DNA of 64,000 nucleotides from Planctomycetales bacterium (GTDB lineage: Bacteria > Planctomycetota > SZUA-567). Where the stretch lies: NCBI GenBank assembly GCA_025997475.1, contig BNUQ01000001.1:1-64000 (forward strand), written 5' to 3'. Numbering within the stretch: position 1 is the first letter of the stretch; the number at the start of each line of letters is the position of its first letter. This document shows, in pieces, positions 56,148-64,000 of the stretch. The position numbers and the translations under genes are program-made. Below the pieces are notes generated by a model. The model ran no database searches. It worked only from the letters and a program-made list of their open reading frames with translations, and was not told the origin of the DNA.

Positions 56148-58622
56148 TTAGAACATCGCCCCGAACGCGAACTGCACCCATTCGACGTGGTCGCCGTTTT
56201 GTTGGTTGAGCGGAATCGGGAAATACAGGCGAATCGGCATCGGCGACACCGGCGTTTTCACGTGCAAGCCGAAACCGACGCTGGCGCGATAACCCAAGCC
56301 GTTATTTTTATCGCCGTTGCCGAACGAGAAACTGTCCGTGTCCACCGCGCCGACATCGAAGAAGAAACTGCCTTTAATCAACCGGTCGTAAATCGGCGCG
56401 AACACTTCCAGCGAATTGGTCTGGCGCGTCTTGCCGCCGATTTGGCTGTCGCCGTCGCGCGGACCGATGTTGTTGTTTTTCCAGCCGCGCACCGAGCCGA
56501 TGCCGCCGGCGTAAAGCATTTCATAAACCGGAATATGGTCGGTGTTGCCGAGAATATCCATCGTCGTCATTTCCGTGCGCGCCGACAAATACCAGTTGCG
56601 GTTTTTGTTGTCGGTGAAGAACGGATAGAAAATTTGCGCCCGCGCCGACAAACTCCAGAAATTGTAATCGCCGCCCAAGCCGTAGTGTTTATAGGTGAGC
56701 GACGCCTGCTCGCCTTTTTCCGGGTCAAAGGCGTTGTCGCGGCTGTCCCAGGTGATTGACGGCGCGATACTGCTGAGCGTGTGCGTGCCTCTCTCCTTTT
56801 TAATCAGATACGACGCGCTGTCGTGAATGTATGCCATATCGACGTTTTCCAAGCGATAGGTCAGGTTAAAGCGCAAGTTGGGATTCCATAATTTATGCCC
56901 GACGGTAACGTAGGCGCCGAGACGGCGGTCGGTGTATTCGTCCCACTCGTAGCCGCGCCAATACGGTCCGAAACCGAAGTTGACCGGATGGTGGAACACC
57001 CACGGATTGTTGAAATCGAAGCCGGTGTTGAACGATTTCGTGCCGAGCGAACCGTTAATCGCCGCGTATTGCCCGCCGCCGATAAACGATTTGCCGGTCA
57101 GAAATTCTTTCAGCGACGACGGCGTGTTGGTGAAATCAAAGTTGCGCTGTTCGATGCCGAGGTTCGCCGAGAACGGGTCGGCGGACGACACGCCGAAGCC
57201 CGCCGTAACTTTGCCCGTTTGCACTTCTTCGACGTTAATCACCACTTTGGCGCGCTCCGGCGACGAGCCCTCCAGCGCCTCGACCGTCAGCGTGTCGGCG
57301 TTGAAATAGTTTAAGTTGTCGAGATTGCGCTTGCTCGCGTTGAAGCGGCGCGTGTCGAGCAATTCGCCGGGATACACTTCGACGTTGCGGCGAATCACGT
57401 CGTCCTGCGTTTTGACGTTGCCGACTATTTGCACTTCCTCGACCATAACCTGCTCGCTTTCGCGAATGCGGAACAACACGTCCACCACGCGCGATTGCTC
57501 GGTCAAAATCCGCTCCGGCACCACGACCGTAAAATAGCGGCTCGACGGATACAAACCGTAGGTCTCTTTGATTTTTTGCGCGTCCTCGACCATCGCGATG
57601 GGATTGAAAATTTTCCCCGGCATCGTCTTGACCACGCCGCGCAAGTCGTCGCTCGACACCAACATATTGCCCTCGAAATCCACCGCGCCGACGCGGTATT
57701 GCTCGCCCTCGTCAACGTCGATGTAGATATACGCCTCGCGCCGTCCGAACCAGCCGGTGCCGGGGTCTTGCGCGGTCAGTTGAAACGGGCGCTCGGTTAC
57801 GGTAACGTCCAAATAACCGTTCGATTGATAGAACAGGCGCAGGCGTTCAAGGTCTTGCTCGAAGTCGCGGCGATTGATTTGTCCGCGCGTGAAAAAACTG
57901 CTTTTGCGCGTTTTCATCGCCGTCCGCAACGTCGCGTCGGTGAAGCGGTAGTTGCCGCGAAAAATCACGTCGCGCACCCAAATTTGCCCGCCTTCGTCGA
58001 TGCGATACGTCAGTTTCACGCCGTCCTCGAACGGTTCCGGCTCGACTTCGACTTTGGCGAAATAATAGAGTTTCGTTTTGTATTCGTTTTCGATGTTGCG
58101 CGCGTCGCGGGCGGCTTGCCCTTCGTCGTAGCGCTCGCCGCTTTTGCTTTTCACCATTTCGAGCAGTTTGTTGGCTTTGAATTTTTGGTTGCCGACGAAC
58201 GCAATGCGCTTAATCAAATCCTTTTCCCGCAATAAAACCGTAACGTTGACGCGGTCGTCGCTCCCCGGCACCAATTCCTGTTTAATCTGCACGTCGGCGA
58301 ATTTGCCGAGGCGATACAGCCGCTGAAAATCCTCTTCGAGAATGCGCTTGTCGAGCGTCATTCCCTCGCGCGTTCCCATTTTGTCCTTGACTTCGTTTTC
58401 GGTCACGTAGCCGCCGCGCACGTAAATTTTATTGACCGTCAGCGGACGGTCGGGCGCGGGCGCGGGCGCCGACGCGGCGGACGCGGGCGTTTCGTCCGCG
58501 GCGGGCGCGGGAGCGGCGGCAAGATTGTCCGACAACACGTCGTCGATAGAAAGTTCGGCGGCGGCGACGGCGGGAATAAACGCCGTCAGCGCCAGCGTCA
58601 GACATAAAATAAAATTGCGCAT
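56148..58622 (-). CDS. bamA: Outer-membrane protein assembly factor BamA
   Basis: 824 residues from the ATG at 58622 (GGAAAGG upstream). A signal peptide (MRNFILCLTLALTAFIPAVAAA) and an Ala/Pro-rich linker are followed by about five POTRA repeats, the first starting VNKIYVRGGYVTENEVKDKM, then RIAFVGNQKFKANKLL, VRDVIFRGNYRF, VGAVDFEGNMLV and EEVQIVGNVKTQDDVI. The C-terminal 400 residues form the Omp85 beta-barrel. VRGW in GGIGSVRGWKNNN replaces the usual VRGF loop-6 motif. The chain ends in Phe. It folds barrel proteins, including the autotransporter encoded next to it, into the outer membrane. An upstream in-frame extension to 58895 is rejected. Confidence 0.95.
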   Translation of the reverse strand: MRNFILCLTLALTAFIPAVAAAELSIDDVLSDNLAAAPAPAADETPASAASAPAPAPDRPLTVNKIYVRGGYVTENEVKDKMGTREGMTLDKRILEEDFQRLYRLGKFADVQIKQELVPGSDDRVNVTVLLREKDLIKRIAFVGNQKFKANKLLEMVKSKSGERYDEGQAARDARNIENEYKTKLYYFAKVEVEPEPFEDGVKLTYRIDEGGQIWVRDVIFRGNYRFTDATLRTAMKTRKSSFFTRGQINRRDFEQDLERLRLFYQSNGYLDVTVTERPFQLTAQDPGTGWFGRREAYIYIDVDEGEQYRVGAVDFEGNMLVSSDDLRGVVKTMPGKIFNPIAMVEDAQKIKETYGLYPSSRYFTVVVPERILTEQSRVVDVLFRIRESEQVMVEEVQIVGNVKTQDDVIRRNVEVYPGELLDTRRFNASKRNLDNLNYFNADTLTVEALEGSSPERAKVVINVEEVQTGKVTAGFGVSSADPFSANLGIEQRNFDFTNTPSSLKEFLTGKSFIGGGQYAAINGSLGTKSFNTGFDFNNPWVFHHPVNFGFGPYWRGYEWDEYTDRRLGAYVTVGHKLWNPNLRFNLTYRLENVDMAYIHDSASYLIKKERGTHTLSSIAPSITWDSRDNAFDPEKGEQASLTYKHYGLGGDYNFWSLSARAQIFYPFFTDNKNRNWYLSARTEMTTMDILGNTDHIPVYEMLYAGGIGSVRGWKNNNIGPRDGDSQIGGKTRQTNSLEVFAPIYDRLIKGSFFFDVGAVDTDSFSFGNGDKNNGLGYRASVGFGLHVKTPVSPMPIRLYFPIPLNQQNGDHVEWVQFAFGAMF

Positions 58623-59064
58623 AAAGACCTTTCCTGATTTTTTGCCGCCGGAAAATATGGGCGGCAACGGTTTGATTTTTGTGAAAACAGCCGCCGAAAC
58701 AACGGCGAAAACGCGAAAGTCCGCGCCTTTAATCGGAATTAGTTCACCGGTATATCGGCAAAGCGTTAGCGGACTCTTCAACTTTTGCCGATAAAAAAGT
58801 GGGGCGCGGGGGCGGTGAATAGTGAGCAGTGGGCGGTTGGAGTGAGAATCGAAGTTGCGATTAAGTTTTTTTTTGCGTTTTTCAACCTCCACCAAAAAAC
58901 CGGAAATTCATTCTAAAAGGAAAGGCGGCGATTCGATAAGTGAACGGTGTATCGCGCGAGGCAAAAGTTGAAAGTTGAAAGTTGAAAGTTGTGGTCGCGG
59001 TTATTTTAACTTTCAACTTTGCTCTTCTAAATTTCCGGCAACCCATAGAAAAAAGGAGTGAAAA
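58623..59064. other. Divergent spacer between bamA and the autotransporter
   Basis: 442 bp. Besides the heptamer repeat at 58964-59021 I see no gene. The strong AAAAAGGAG ribosome-binding site of the autotransporter lies at 59050-59058. No convincing promoter could be picked. Confidence 0.5.
58964..59021. repeat. Heptamer-arm intergenic repeat (GTTGAAA type)
   Basis: Three to four GTTGAAA units, a short GTGGTCGCGG centre, then AACTTTCAACTTT. Both arms can pair over about 13 bp. Confidence 0.75.
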
Positions 59065-61959
59065 ATGTTCGGCAACCGTCAAAGGGACACTTACCCCCCC
59101 CCCCCCCCGTTTTTCACAAACAGATATAATTTAGCGTATTGCAACAGCAATCACCGGTCGCCGCACGGGCGGACGCGGTTCCCGCTTCTAACCATTCTTA
59201 CCCTCACGCTCCTGACCATCGCCGGCATCGGCGAAGTTCGCGCGGCAAACGGCACCGCCGGCAGGAACGGCACCGCCGGCGATAACGGTGATAATGGCAC
59301 ATCCGCTCCTGGCGGTAGTGCTACCAGCGGTATGCCCGGCGGTAACGGCGAGAGCGGCGGCGATGGTAGCGACAACGGCAATGGCGGTATCGGCGGTAAA
59401 GGCGGTAATGGCGGCAACGGCGGCAACGGTGTCGATGTTATTTGGGACAACCTATCGGGCACAACGGTTTCTGGCGCTTTCATCTTGAGCGGCGGCAATG
59501 GCGCTTCCGGCGGTAATGGTGGCAACGGTGGCGACGGAGGGCGCGGCGATGGTAGCGGTTCCGCCGGTCTTGGCGGGAGTGGCGGCAACGGCGGCAACGG
59601 CGGTAACGGCGGCAGTGCCATTATCAATAATTCTGGAACAATTGAGGGCAGTATCGTCTTGTCCGGCGGTAATGCCGGCGGCGGCGGTCGTGGCGGACAA
59701 GGCGGCAATAGTGGCGACGGTAAACCGGCGAGCGACGGAAAGGACGGTCGTGCCGGGACCCGCGGTTCTGCCCAATTGAATAATGAAGGAACTATAAATC
59801 TCACCGGCAATTCGACGCTTGGCGATTTGACCAACCGCGCGAGTGGGGTCATCAACATCAACAACAGCATCACGTTAAACACCGGCTCGACCATCATTAA
59901 CCACGGTAATATCAACATCGCGGTCGGCGAAACCACCGCGCTGAACGGCGCGGGTATAATCACCACCGTATTGAACGGCACCGGCTCCGTCAAGATTGAC
60001 GGCACGTTAAATGTCGCCAATTTCACGAACAATAGCAACATCAACATCAGTAACACCGGCACGTTAAGCACGGCGTCAGACCTCACCAACAACGGCAATA
60101 TCAACATCACGACGGGAACCGCCACGCTGAACGGCTCCGGCGGATTGCGCCAATTGACCGGCTCCGGCTCTGTCAATATTGCCGGCACGTTAAACACCGT
60201 CTATATCGCCAACCGTAGCAATATCAATCTTCTTAACGGCGGAAATTTAGGTGCCGATGCATATTTCAGCAACGACGGTAATATCAACGTCGCGGCGGGC
60301 AATACGGCAACGCTAACCATTGCCGGCGGCAACTTGACCGGTTCCGGCTACGTCAACATCTCCGGCACCCTTAATACCGGCACCCTTACGAACAACAGCA
60401 ATATCAATTTCAACGGCGGTGTAATGGCGGTAACCGGCAACTATGATGGCGGCACCGGCACGCATAATTTTAACCTGCGCAATTACGCGAAGGACGGCGC
60501 GACCGGCGCGGGTGGCGATTCCGCTATCGTAACCATTAGCGTCACCGGCAGTTTCGACAACTCGAAAATCAAACTGGCTGACGCCAGTAAAGGCAGTTAT
60601 TATTTGTTCGACAAAGGCGGTAACGCCAATACCGCGGCGCTGGTCAGCGCGAATACCAACACTATGAGAAAATTCGTCGGTCGCGCCGACGGCGACAAAC
60701 TTTACGCAGACGTATCGACTAACACCGGCGGCATACTCGACGCGGCAAACGGGGCGTCATCGTCGAACGCCGGTCTTGGCGGCGCGTTGGCTGAGATGAT
60801 TGACCGTGAAATTTTGCCGCAAGATATTTCGGACGCGCTGTTCGCGCAAGCCGACCGCGGCGCGGCGGCGTTCGGACACGCGGTGAGCGAGTTAAACCAC
60901 ACCAACGTCGGCACGGCGACGGCGCAGGTCGTCCGCTCCGCGTCGCAACAATTCAACACCGCGCTCGGACAGGTCTTCGGTAGTGATTTCGCGGCGCAAA
61001 CCGACGCCCGCACTTCGCGTATCGGCTCCGTTTCGCGCTCGCGCGCTTCGCTCGGCGGCTATGGAAGCACGGCATCCGGCTATGATTCGGGTTACGGCTA
61101 CGGTTACGGGTCGCGTTACGCCGACCGGCATTTCACCGGTTTTGCCAAGGTCTATGGCGGTTTCGGCGCGCAGGGCTCCAACCGCGACGCGGCGGGTTAC
61201 GAGTTTGGCGGCGTGGGCGTGCTTGCCGGCATCGGTTATCAGTTCGCCAAAGAATTGGAATTCGGCGGACTTTTGGGCTATGCCTACAACGACGCCACGA
61301 CCCACGACGGTTACGGCGACTCGACCGACAACGTGTTGCGCCTCGGCGCCTACGGCAATTACCAATGGGGCAATTTCTTTTTCAACAGCGCCCCGACTTT
61401 CGCGGCGCATATGTTGAAAAGCCGGCGGCAGATTGCGTTTATGAAGCGGACGGCGGTGGCGGAGCGCGGCGGTTGGGATTTCGCTTGGTATAACCGCGCG
61501 GGCTACACGTTTGAGTTGCCGCAAAAGTATTTTATCACGCCGTCGTTTGCCATTTCGCCGTCGTATATGCACGACCCGGAATACACCGAAACCGGCGCGG
61601 GGAGCGCGAACTTAAAAGTCGAGGAATACGGCAGTTGGTCGGTGTTGCAAAATCTCGAAGCGCGCTTCGGCAAAGTGTGGTTCGGGCGCGGCGACCTTTA
61701 CGCGGTGGTGCCGGAATTGTGGGTCGGGTGGGAACACGAATATCTGAGTAGCAACGACGCGACGGTGGCGTTCGCGGCGGTGCCGGGGAATAAATGGAAC
61801 GCGCCGATAAAAGACCTCGCCGCCGACCGCGCGACGTTCGGCTTGGGGCTGACGGTGGATTTCTTCGACTATTGCCAACTGAACGCCCGCTATGACCAGA
61901 AAATATGGGACGGCGGCAGTAGTTCGACCTTTACGCTGTCGGCGAACGCGAGGTTTTAA
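59065..61959 (+). CDS. Phase-variable autotransporter with Gly/Asn-rich passenger
   Basis: 964 residues. The ATG has AAAGGAG upstream. Codons 10-15 lie on a run of 15 C (59094-59108), which encodes a proline run. A hydrophobic export segment follows at about 40-62 (FPLLTILTLTLLTIAGIG), so the signal region is unusually extended. About 65-240 are GGxGGNGGxG-type repeats. About 240-500 are repeating NNSNINISNTGTL-like units expected to form a beta-helix. About 690-964 are the autotransporter beta-barrel (FTGFAKVYGGFGAQGSN, then GFEFGGVGVLAGIGYQF-like), ending in Phe. The C run predicts on/off switching by slippage: changes of one or two bases break the frame. This is a surface-exposed, probably adhesive protein. 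The Gly-rich part resembles PE-PGRS proteins only by composition. Confidence 0.9.
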   Translation: MFGNRQRDTYPPPPPFFTNRYNLAYCNSNHRSPHGRTRFPLLTILTLTLLTIAGIGEVRAANGTAGRNGTAGDNGDNGTSAPGGSATSGMPGGNGESGGDGSDNGNGGIGGKGGNGGNGGNGVDVIWDNLSGTTVSGAFILSGGNGASGGNGGNGGDGGRGDGSGSAGLGGSGGNGGNGGNGGSAIINNSGTIEGSIVLSGGNAGGGGRGGQGGNSGDGKPASDGKDGRAGTRGSAQLNNEGTINLTGNSTLGDLTNRASGVININNSITLNTGSTIINHGNINIAVGETTALNGAGIITTVLNGTGSVKIDGTLNVANFTNNSNINISNTGTLSTASDLTNNGNINITTGTATLNGSGGLRQLTGSGSVNIAGTLNTVYIANRSNINLLNGGNLGADAYFSNDGNINVAAGNTATLTIAGGNLTGSGYVNISGTLNTGTLTNNSNINFNGGVMAVTGNYDGGTGTHNFNLRNYAKDGATGAGGDSAIVTISVTGSFDNSKIKLADASKGSYYLFDKGGNANTAALVSANTNTMRKFVGRADGDKLYADVSTNTGGILDAANGASSSNAGLGGALAEMIDREILPQDISDALFAQADRGAAAFGHAVSELNHTNVGTATAQVVRSASQQFNTALGQVFGSDFAAQTDARTSRIGSVSRSRASLGGYGSTASGYDSGYGYGYGSRYADRHFTGFAKVYGGFGAQGSNRDAAGYEFGGVGVLAGIGYQFAKELEFGGLLGYAYNDATTHDGYGDSTDNVLRLGAYGNYQWGNFFFNSAPTFAAHMLKSRRQIAFMKRTAVAERGGWDFAWYNRAGYTFELPQKYFITPSFAISPSYMHDPEYTETGAGSANLKVEEYGSWSVLQNLEARFGKVWFGRGDLYAVVPELWVGWEHEYLSSNDATVAFAAVPGNKWNAPIKDLAADRATFGLGLTVDFFDYCQLNARYDQKIWDGGSSSTFTLSANARF
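59094..59108 (+). repeat. Homopolymeric tract of 15 C inside the autotransporter gene
   Basis: The longest mononucleotide run noticed in the window. It lies 27 bp past the start codon, where a change in length would shift the frame before the signal segment. As assembled, the gene is in frame (ON). Confidence 0.9.
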
Positions 61960-61964
61960 GAGCC

Positions 61965-62028
61965 GAGTTGAGAGTTGAGAAAAATAAAATTCCACTTTCT
62001 CAACTCTCAACTTTCAACTCTCAACTCT
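61965..62028. repeat. Heptamer-arm intergenic repeat (GAGAGTT/CAACTCT type)
   Basis: GAGTTGAGAGTTGAGAAA and TTTCTCAACTCTCAACTTTCA face each other across AATAAAATTCCAC. The stem begins 6 bp after the autotransporter stop and may end its transcript. Confidence 0.72.
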
Positions 62029-62209
62029 GCTCTTTCCCGTCGCCGAAAAAATCGCCGCCGCGCGGCAATTTTATTCGGAATAAGGTGTTCACGTTGCATC
62101 GCCGCGGCGCGCGTTATGCCGGAAAAAGCCGGAAAAACCGGCGTTTTTCGCGATGTTGGCGCGTCGCGAAAAAAAAATCCCGCGCGGCGAAAAAAAACAA
62201 AAAAATCTA

Positions 62210-62237
62210 TTGCGGGGCGTTGGGTTTTTTATATTAT
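62210..62237 (+). promoter_or_regulatory. Promoter of the rplD operon
   Basis: TTGCGG (62210-62215), a 16-bp spacer and TATTAT (62232-62237). Runs of A at 62170-62207 could act as an UP element. Transcription would start near 62244, leaving a leader of about 108 nt before rplD. Confidence 0.6.
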
Positions 62238-62302
62238 CTTCGCCTCACGAATTTAACGCGCCGGAAAAACGGGTGCGCAGAAAATAACGACGCGGTTACG
62301 CG

Positions 62303-62337
62303 GTGTCCGCCGAGCGGTTGCGGACGCTATTTTTTTT
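62303..62337 (+). terminator. Leader attenuator or terminator just before rplD
   Basis: GTGTCCGC (62303-62310) pairs with GCGGACGC (62320-62327) and a T-rich tract (62328-62337) follows. It ends only 14 nt before the rplD start codon, overlapping the ribosome-binding region. It could attenuate the operon, or end readthrough from upstream. Confidence 0.65.
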
Positions 62338-62351
62338 CGGGAACGAGAACG

Positions 62352-62975
62352 ATGGAACTTTCTGTCTATAACCAACAGGGCGAGCCGGTCGAGACGATTA
62401 GTTTTGACGAGTCGTGTCTCGGCAAGTTTGTCAATTATGATTTGTTGCACCAGGCGATTGTCGCTTTTCAGGCGAACCAACGTTTGGGGACGCATTACAC
62501 GAAAAACCGTCGCGCGATTATCTGTCGCAAAGGCAAACCGTTTAAGCAAAAAGGCACTGGCAACGCGCGTATGGGTTATCGCGGTCGTGTGGGTAGTCGC
62601 GGCGGCGCCGTGGCGCACGGACCGAAACCGCGCGATTATCGTTTAGATATGCCTCGTCAAGCCAAAAGAGCCGCGTTGAAAAGCGCTTTGCTCGGCAAAC
62701 TGCGTGAACAAGAAGTCGTCGTGGTCAATAGTTTGCCGGTCGGCGAACAACCGAAAACCAAAGAAATCGCGACGGTGATTAAAAATCTGAAAATCGACCG
62801 CTCGTGTTTATTGGTAACGTCGGGCTACAACGAAAATCTTTACAAGAGCGTGCGCAATCTGCCGCGGGTGGAAATCCTGCCGCTGACGGATTTACACGCT
62901 TACGCCGTGTTGAAACCCGACCGCCTACTTTTCACCAAAGAGGCGTTGCTCGCCGTTTCGCAGGAGGTCAAATAA
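62352..62975 (+). CDS. rplD: 50S ribosomal protein L4
   Basis: 207 residues from the ATG at 62352. It starts MELSVYNQQGEPVETISF; the conserved RAIICRKGKPFKQKGTGNAR and MGYRGRVGSRGGAVAHGPKPR basic loop (about 55-95) is the extended arm that lines the peptide exit tunnel. L4 binds 23S rRNA, and in E. coli also represses its own operon. It is the first gene after the leader; rpsJ and rplC, which usually precede it, are absent. It overlaps rplW by one base (TAATG). An in-frame upstream extension to 61968 is rejected because it spans the promoter. Confidence 0.96.
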   Translation: MELSVYNQQGEPVETISFDESCLGKFVNYDLLHQAIVAFQANQRLGTHYTKNRRAIICRKGKPFKQKGTGNARMGYRGRVGSRGGAVAHGPKPRDYRLDMPRQAKRAALKSALLGKLREQEVVVVNSLPVGEQPKTKEIATVIKNLKIDRSCLLVTSGYNENLYKSVRNLPRVEILPLTDLHAYAVLKPDRLLFTKEALLAVSQEVK

Positions 62976-63256
62976 TGAACGCGCAAAATATCATTAAATA
63001 TCCTTACGTTTCCGAAAAAGCCACCGATTGCACGACGAAACATAATGTCTATGTCTTTGTCGTCGCGAACGACGCGACGAAAGACGATGTGCGGGCGGCG
63101 GTGAAAGAAATGTGGGACGTAACGCCGGTCGGCGTGCGCACGCTATACACGAATCCGAAAAAACGGCGGCGCGGCGCGAAAGTCGGTTACACCGCTTCGA
63201 TTAAAAAAGCGTTCGTGCGGTTGCGGGAAAACGAGACGATTTCCATTCTGAAATAA
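62975..63256 (+). CDS. rplW: 50S ribosomal protein L23
   Basis: 93 residues from the ATG at 62975, with AGGAGG upstream, in a TAATG overlap with rplD. IIKYPYVSEKATDCTTKHNVYVF matches the L23 N-terminus, followed by VFVVANDATKDDVRAAVKEM and VRTLYTNPKKRRRGAKVGY. L23 sits at the tunnel exit and docks trigger factor and SRP. Translational coupling to rplD is expected. Confidence 0.96.
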   Translation: MNAQNIIKYPYVSEKATDCTTKHNVYVFVVANDATKDDVRAAVKEMWDVTPVGVRTLYTNPKKRRRGAKVGYTASIKKAFVRLRENETISILK

Positions 63257-63312
63257 AAATTTTTAGCCGCGCTTCTCGCGCTTGACGGCTTGAAAAAAAA
63301 GACAGGTTGAAA

Positions 63313-64000
63313 ATGGGTATTAAAAAATTTAATCCGTTGACGCCTTCGTTGCGGCAGATGACGAAGTTGGATTACGCGGAAATCACGACCGACGAGCCGG
63401 AAAAAACGTTGACCGAAACGCTGGTGCCGACCGGTGGGCGTAATAATCGCGGTTTGATTACGTGTCGTCATAAAGGTTCCGGCGCGAAGCGCCTGTATCG
63501 GCAAATTGATTTTAAGCGCCTCGACCGCGACGGCGTCGAAGCGAAAGTGGCGACGATTGAATATGACCCTAACCGAACGGCGAATATCGCGCTGTTGCAT
63601 TACACCGACGGCGTTAAGCGTTACATTCTCGCGCCGAAAGGGTTGAAAGTCGGAATGCGCGTGACGAACGGGGAAAAAGCCGAGCCGGAAGTCGGTAATT
63701 GTTTGCCGTTGCAAAATATCCCGCTCGGTTTGCAAATTCATAATATCGAATTGAACCCGGGGCAGGGCGGCAAGTTTGTGCGTTCGGCGGGAATGGCGGC
63801 GACGTTGATGGCGAAAGAGCAGTATTTGGCGATTTTATTGATGCCGTCGGGTGAAATGCGTAAAGTCGATATTCGCTGTCGGGCGACGATTGGCGTGGTC
63901 GGCAACGAAGACCAGGCGATGGTCAATATCGGCAAAGCCGGACGGACGCGCCATATGGGGATTCGTCCGACGGTTCGCGGTAGCACGATGAACCCGATTG
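63313..64000 (+). CDS. rplB: 50S ribosomal protein L2 (partial, 3' end outside window)
   Basis: 229 codons are visible from the ATG at 63313. [44 protein letters not shown] and [19 protein letters not shown] are typical of L2. [19 protein letters not shown] sequence, [16 protein letters not shown] and [14 protein letters not shown] near the end mark the catalytic-centre region. About 45 residues are missing on the right. It follows rplW in the usual S10-operon order. Confidence 0.96.
   Translation, partial: MGIKKFNPLTPSLRQMTKLDYAEITTDEPEKTLTETLVPTGGRNNRGLITCRHKGSGAKRLYRQIDFKRLDRDGVEAKVATIEYDPNRTANIALLHYTDGVKRYILAPKGLKVGMRVTNGEKAEPEVGNCLPLQNIPLGLQIHNIELNPGQGGKFVRSAGMAATLMAKEQYLAILLMPSGEMRKVDIRCRATIGVVGNEDQAMVNIGKAGRTRHMGIRPTVRGSTMNPI

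Noticed and set aside
59151..60197. A 348-codon Pro-rich minus-strand frame opposite the autotransporter passenger
   Set aside because: PPLPPLPP repeats are the reverse of the GGNGGNGG-coding repeats on the plus strand.

Overview
The window comes from a GC-rich, Gram-negative, flagellated bacterium that probably lives without oxygen. The envelope evidence is a BamA homologue, SecA, a signal peptide peptidase, a Gram-negative autotransporter and several lipoproteins. Two very large flagellins indicate motility. A CoA-dehydratase-type activase and a phenylacetate-CoA ligase suggest anaerobic metabolism. The unusual insertions in SecA and the general look of the 16S gene make me lean towards the PVC superphylum (Planctomycetota/Verrucomicrobiota relatives), but I cannot place it with certainty without a database search.

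Layout. 1-766: a Fic-domain protein cut by the left edge. 1003-4375: pdxB, an unknown membrane protein and three small lipoproteins, all on the minus strand. 4565-4939: a structured repeat. 4991-8374: a lower-GC restriction-modification operon (methyltransferase, endonuclease, methyltransferase, small unknown protein). 8413-12374: an NAD-dependent epimerase, a DUF1847 protein and a metal-efflux adaptor. 12511-13807: a decayed zeta-type toxin/antitoxin locus followed by an intact VapBC pair. 13843-20154: aspS, an exported unknown protein, cvpA, leuA and an AlkD-like protein. 20429-26352: a complete rRNA operon (16S, tRNA-Ala, tRNA-Ile, 23S, 5S) with leader and terminator. 26634-29006: a low-GC TPR/membrane/ankyrin protein. 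29105-32910: paaK, a double class II aldolase and a GNAT toxin/antitoxin pair. 32988-41930: a giant phosphorelay/HD-GYP protein, an MNT-HEPN pair, a BadFG-type activase and manA. 42508-44635: glucokinase and a sugar-binding protein. 44955-49288: secA and sppA. 49823-55578: two flagellins with a small gene between them. 56148-61959: bamA and a poly-C phase-variable autotransporter. 62352-64000: rplD-rplW-rplB, running off the right edge.

The most striking property is how many repeats sit in the intergenic DNA. One class has arms made of tandem heptamers (TAAACTC, CTTTCAA, GAATTAA types) around a GCGCGAAGCGC-like core; in three genes it even supplies the stop codon. A second class is 260-390 bp, multiply palindromic and MITE-like, with TIRs related to AACTCAGGTTACGCG in at least two copies. 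A third is a 19-bp TTAGACCTGTTCGNNAACC element. Four toxin-antitoxin loci, a restriction-modification system and a Fic protein add to the picture of a plastic, mobile-DNA-rich genome.

The strongest leads are: (i) the C15 tract at codons 10-15 of the autotransporter; (ii) the structured repeat families; (iii) a ribosomal-protein operon that starts at rplD behind its own promoter and a terminator-like leader hairpin; (iv) a single polypeptide running from sensor to histidine kinase to Hpt to HD-GYP; and (v) a TPR-coiled coil-membrane-ankyrin protein of foreign base composition.
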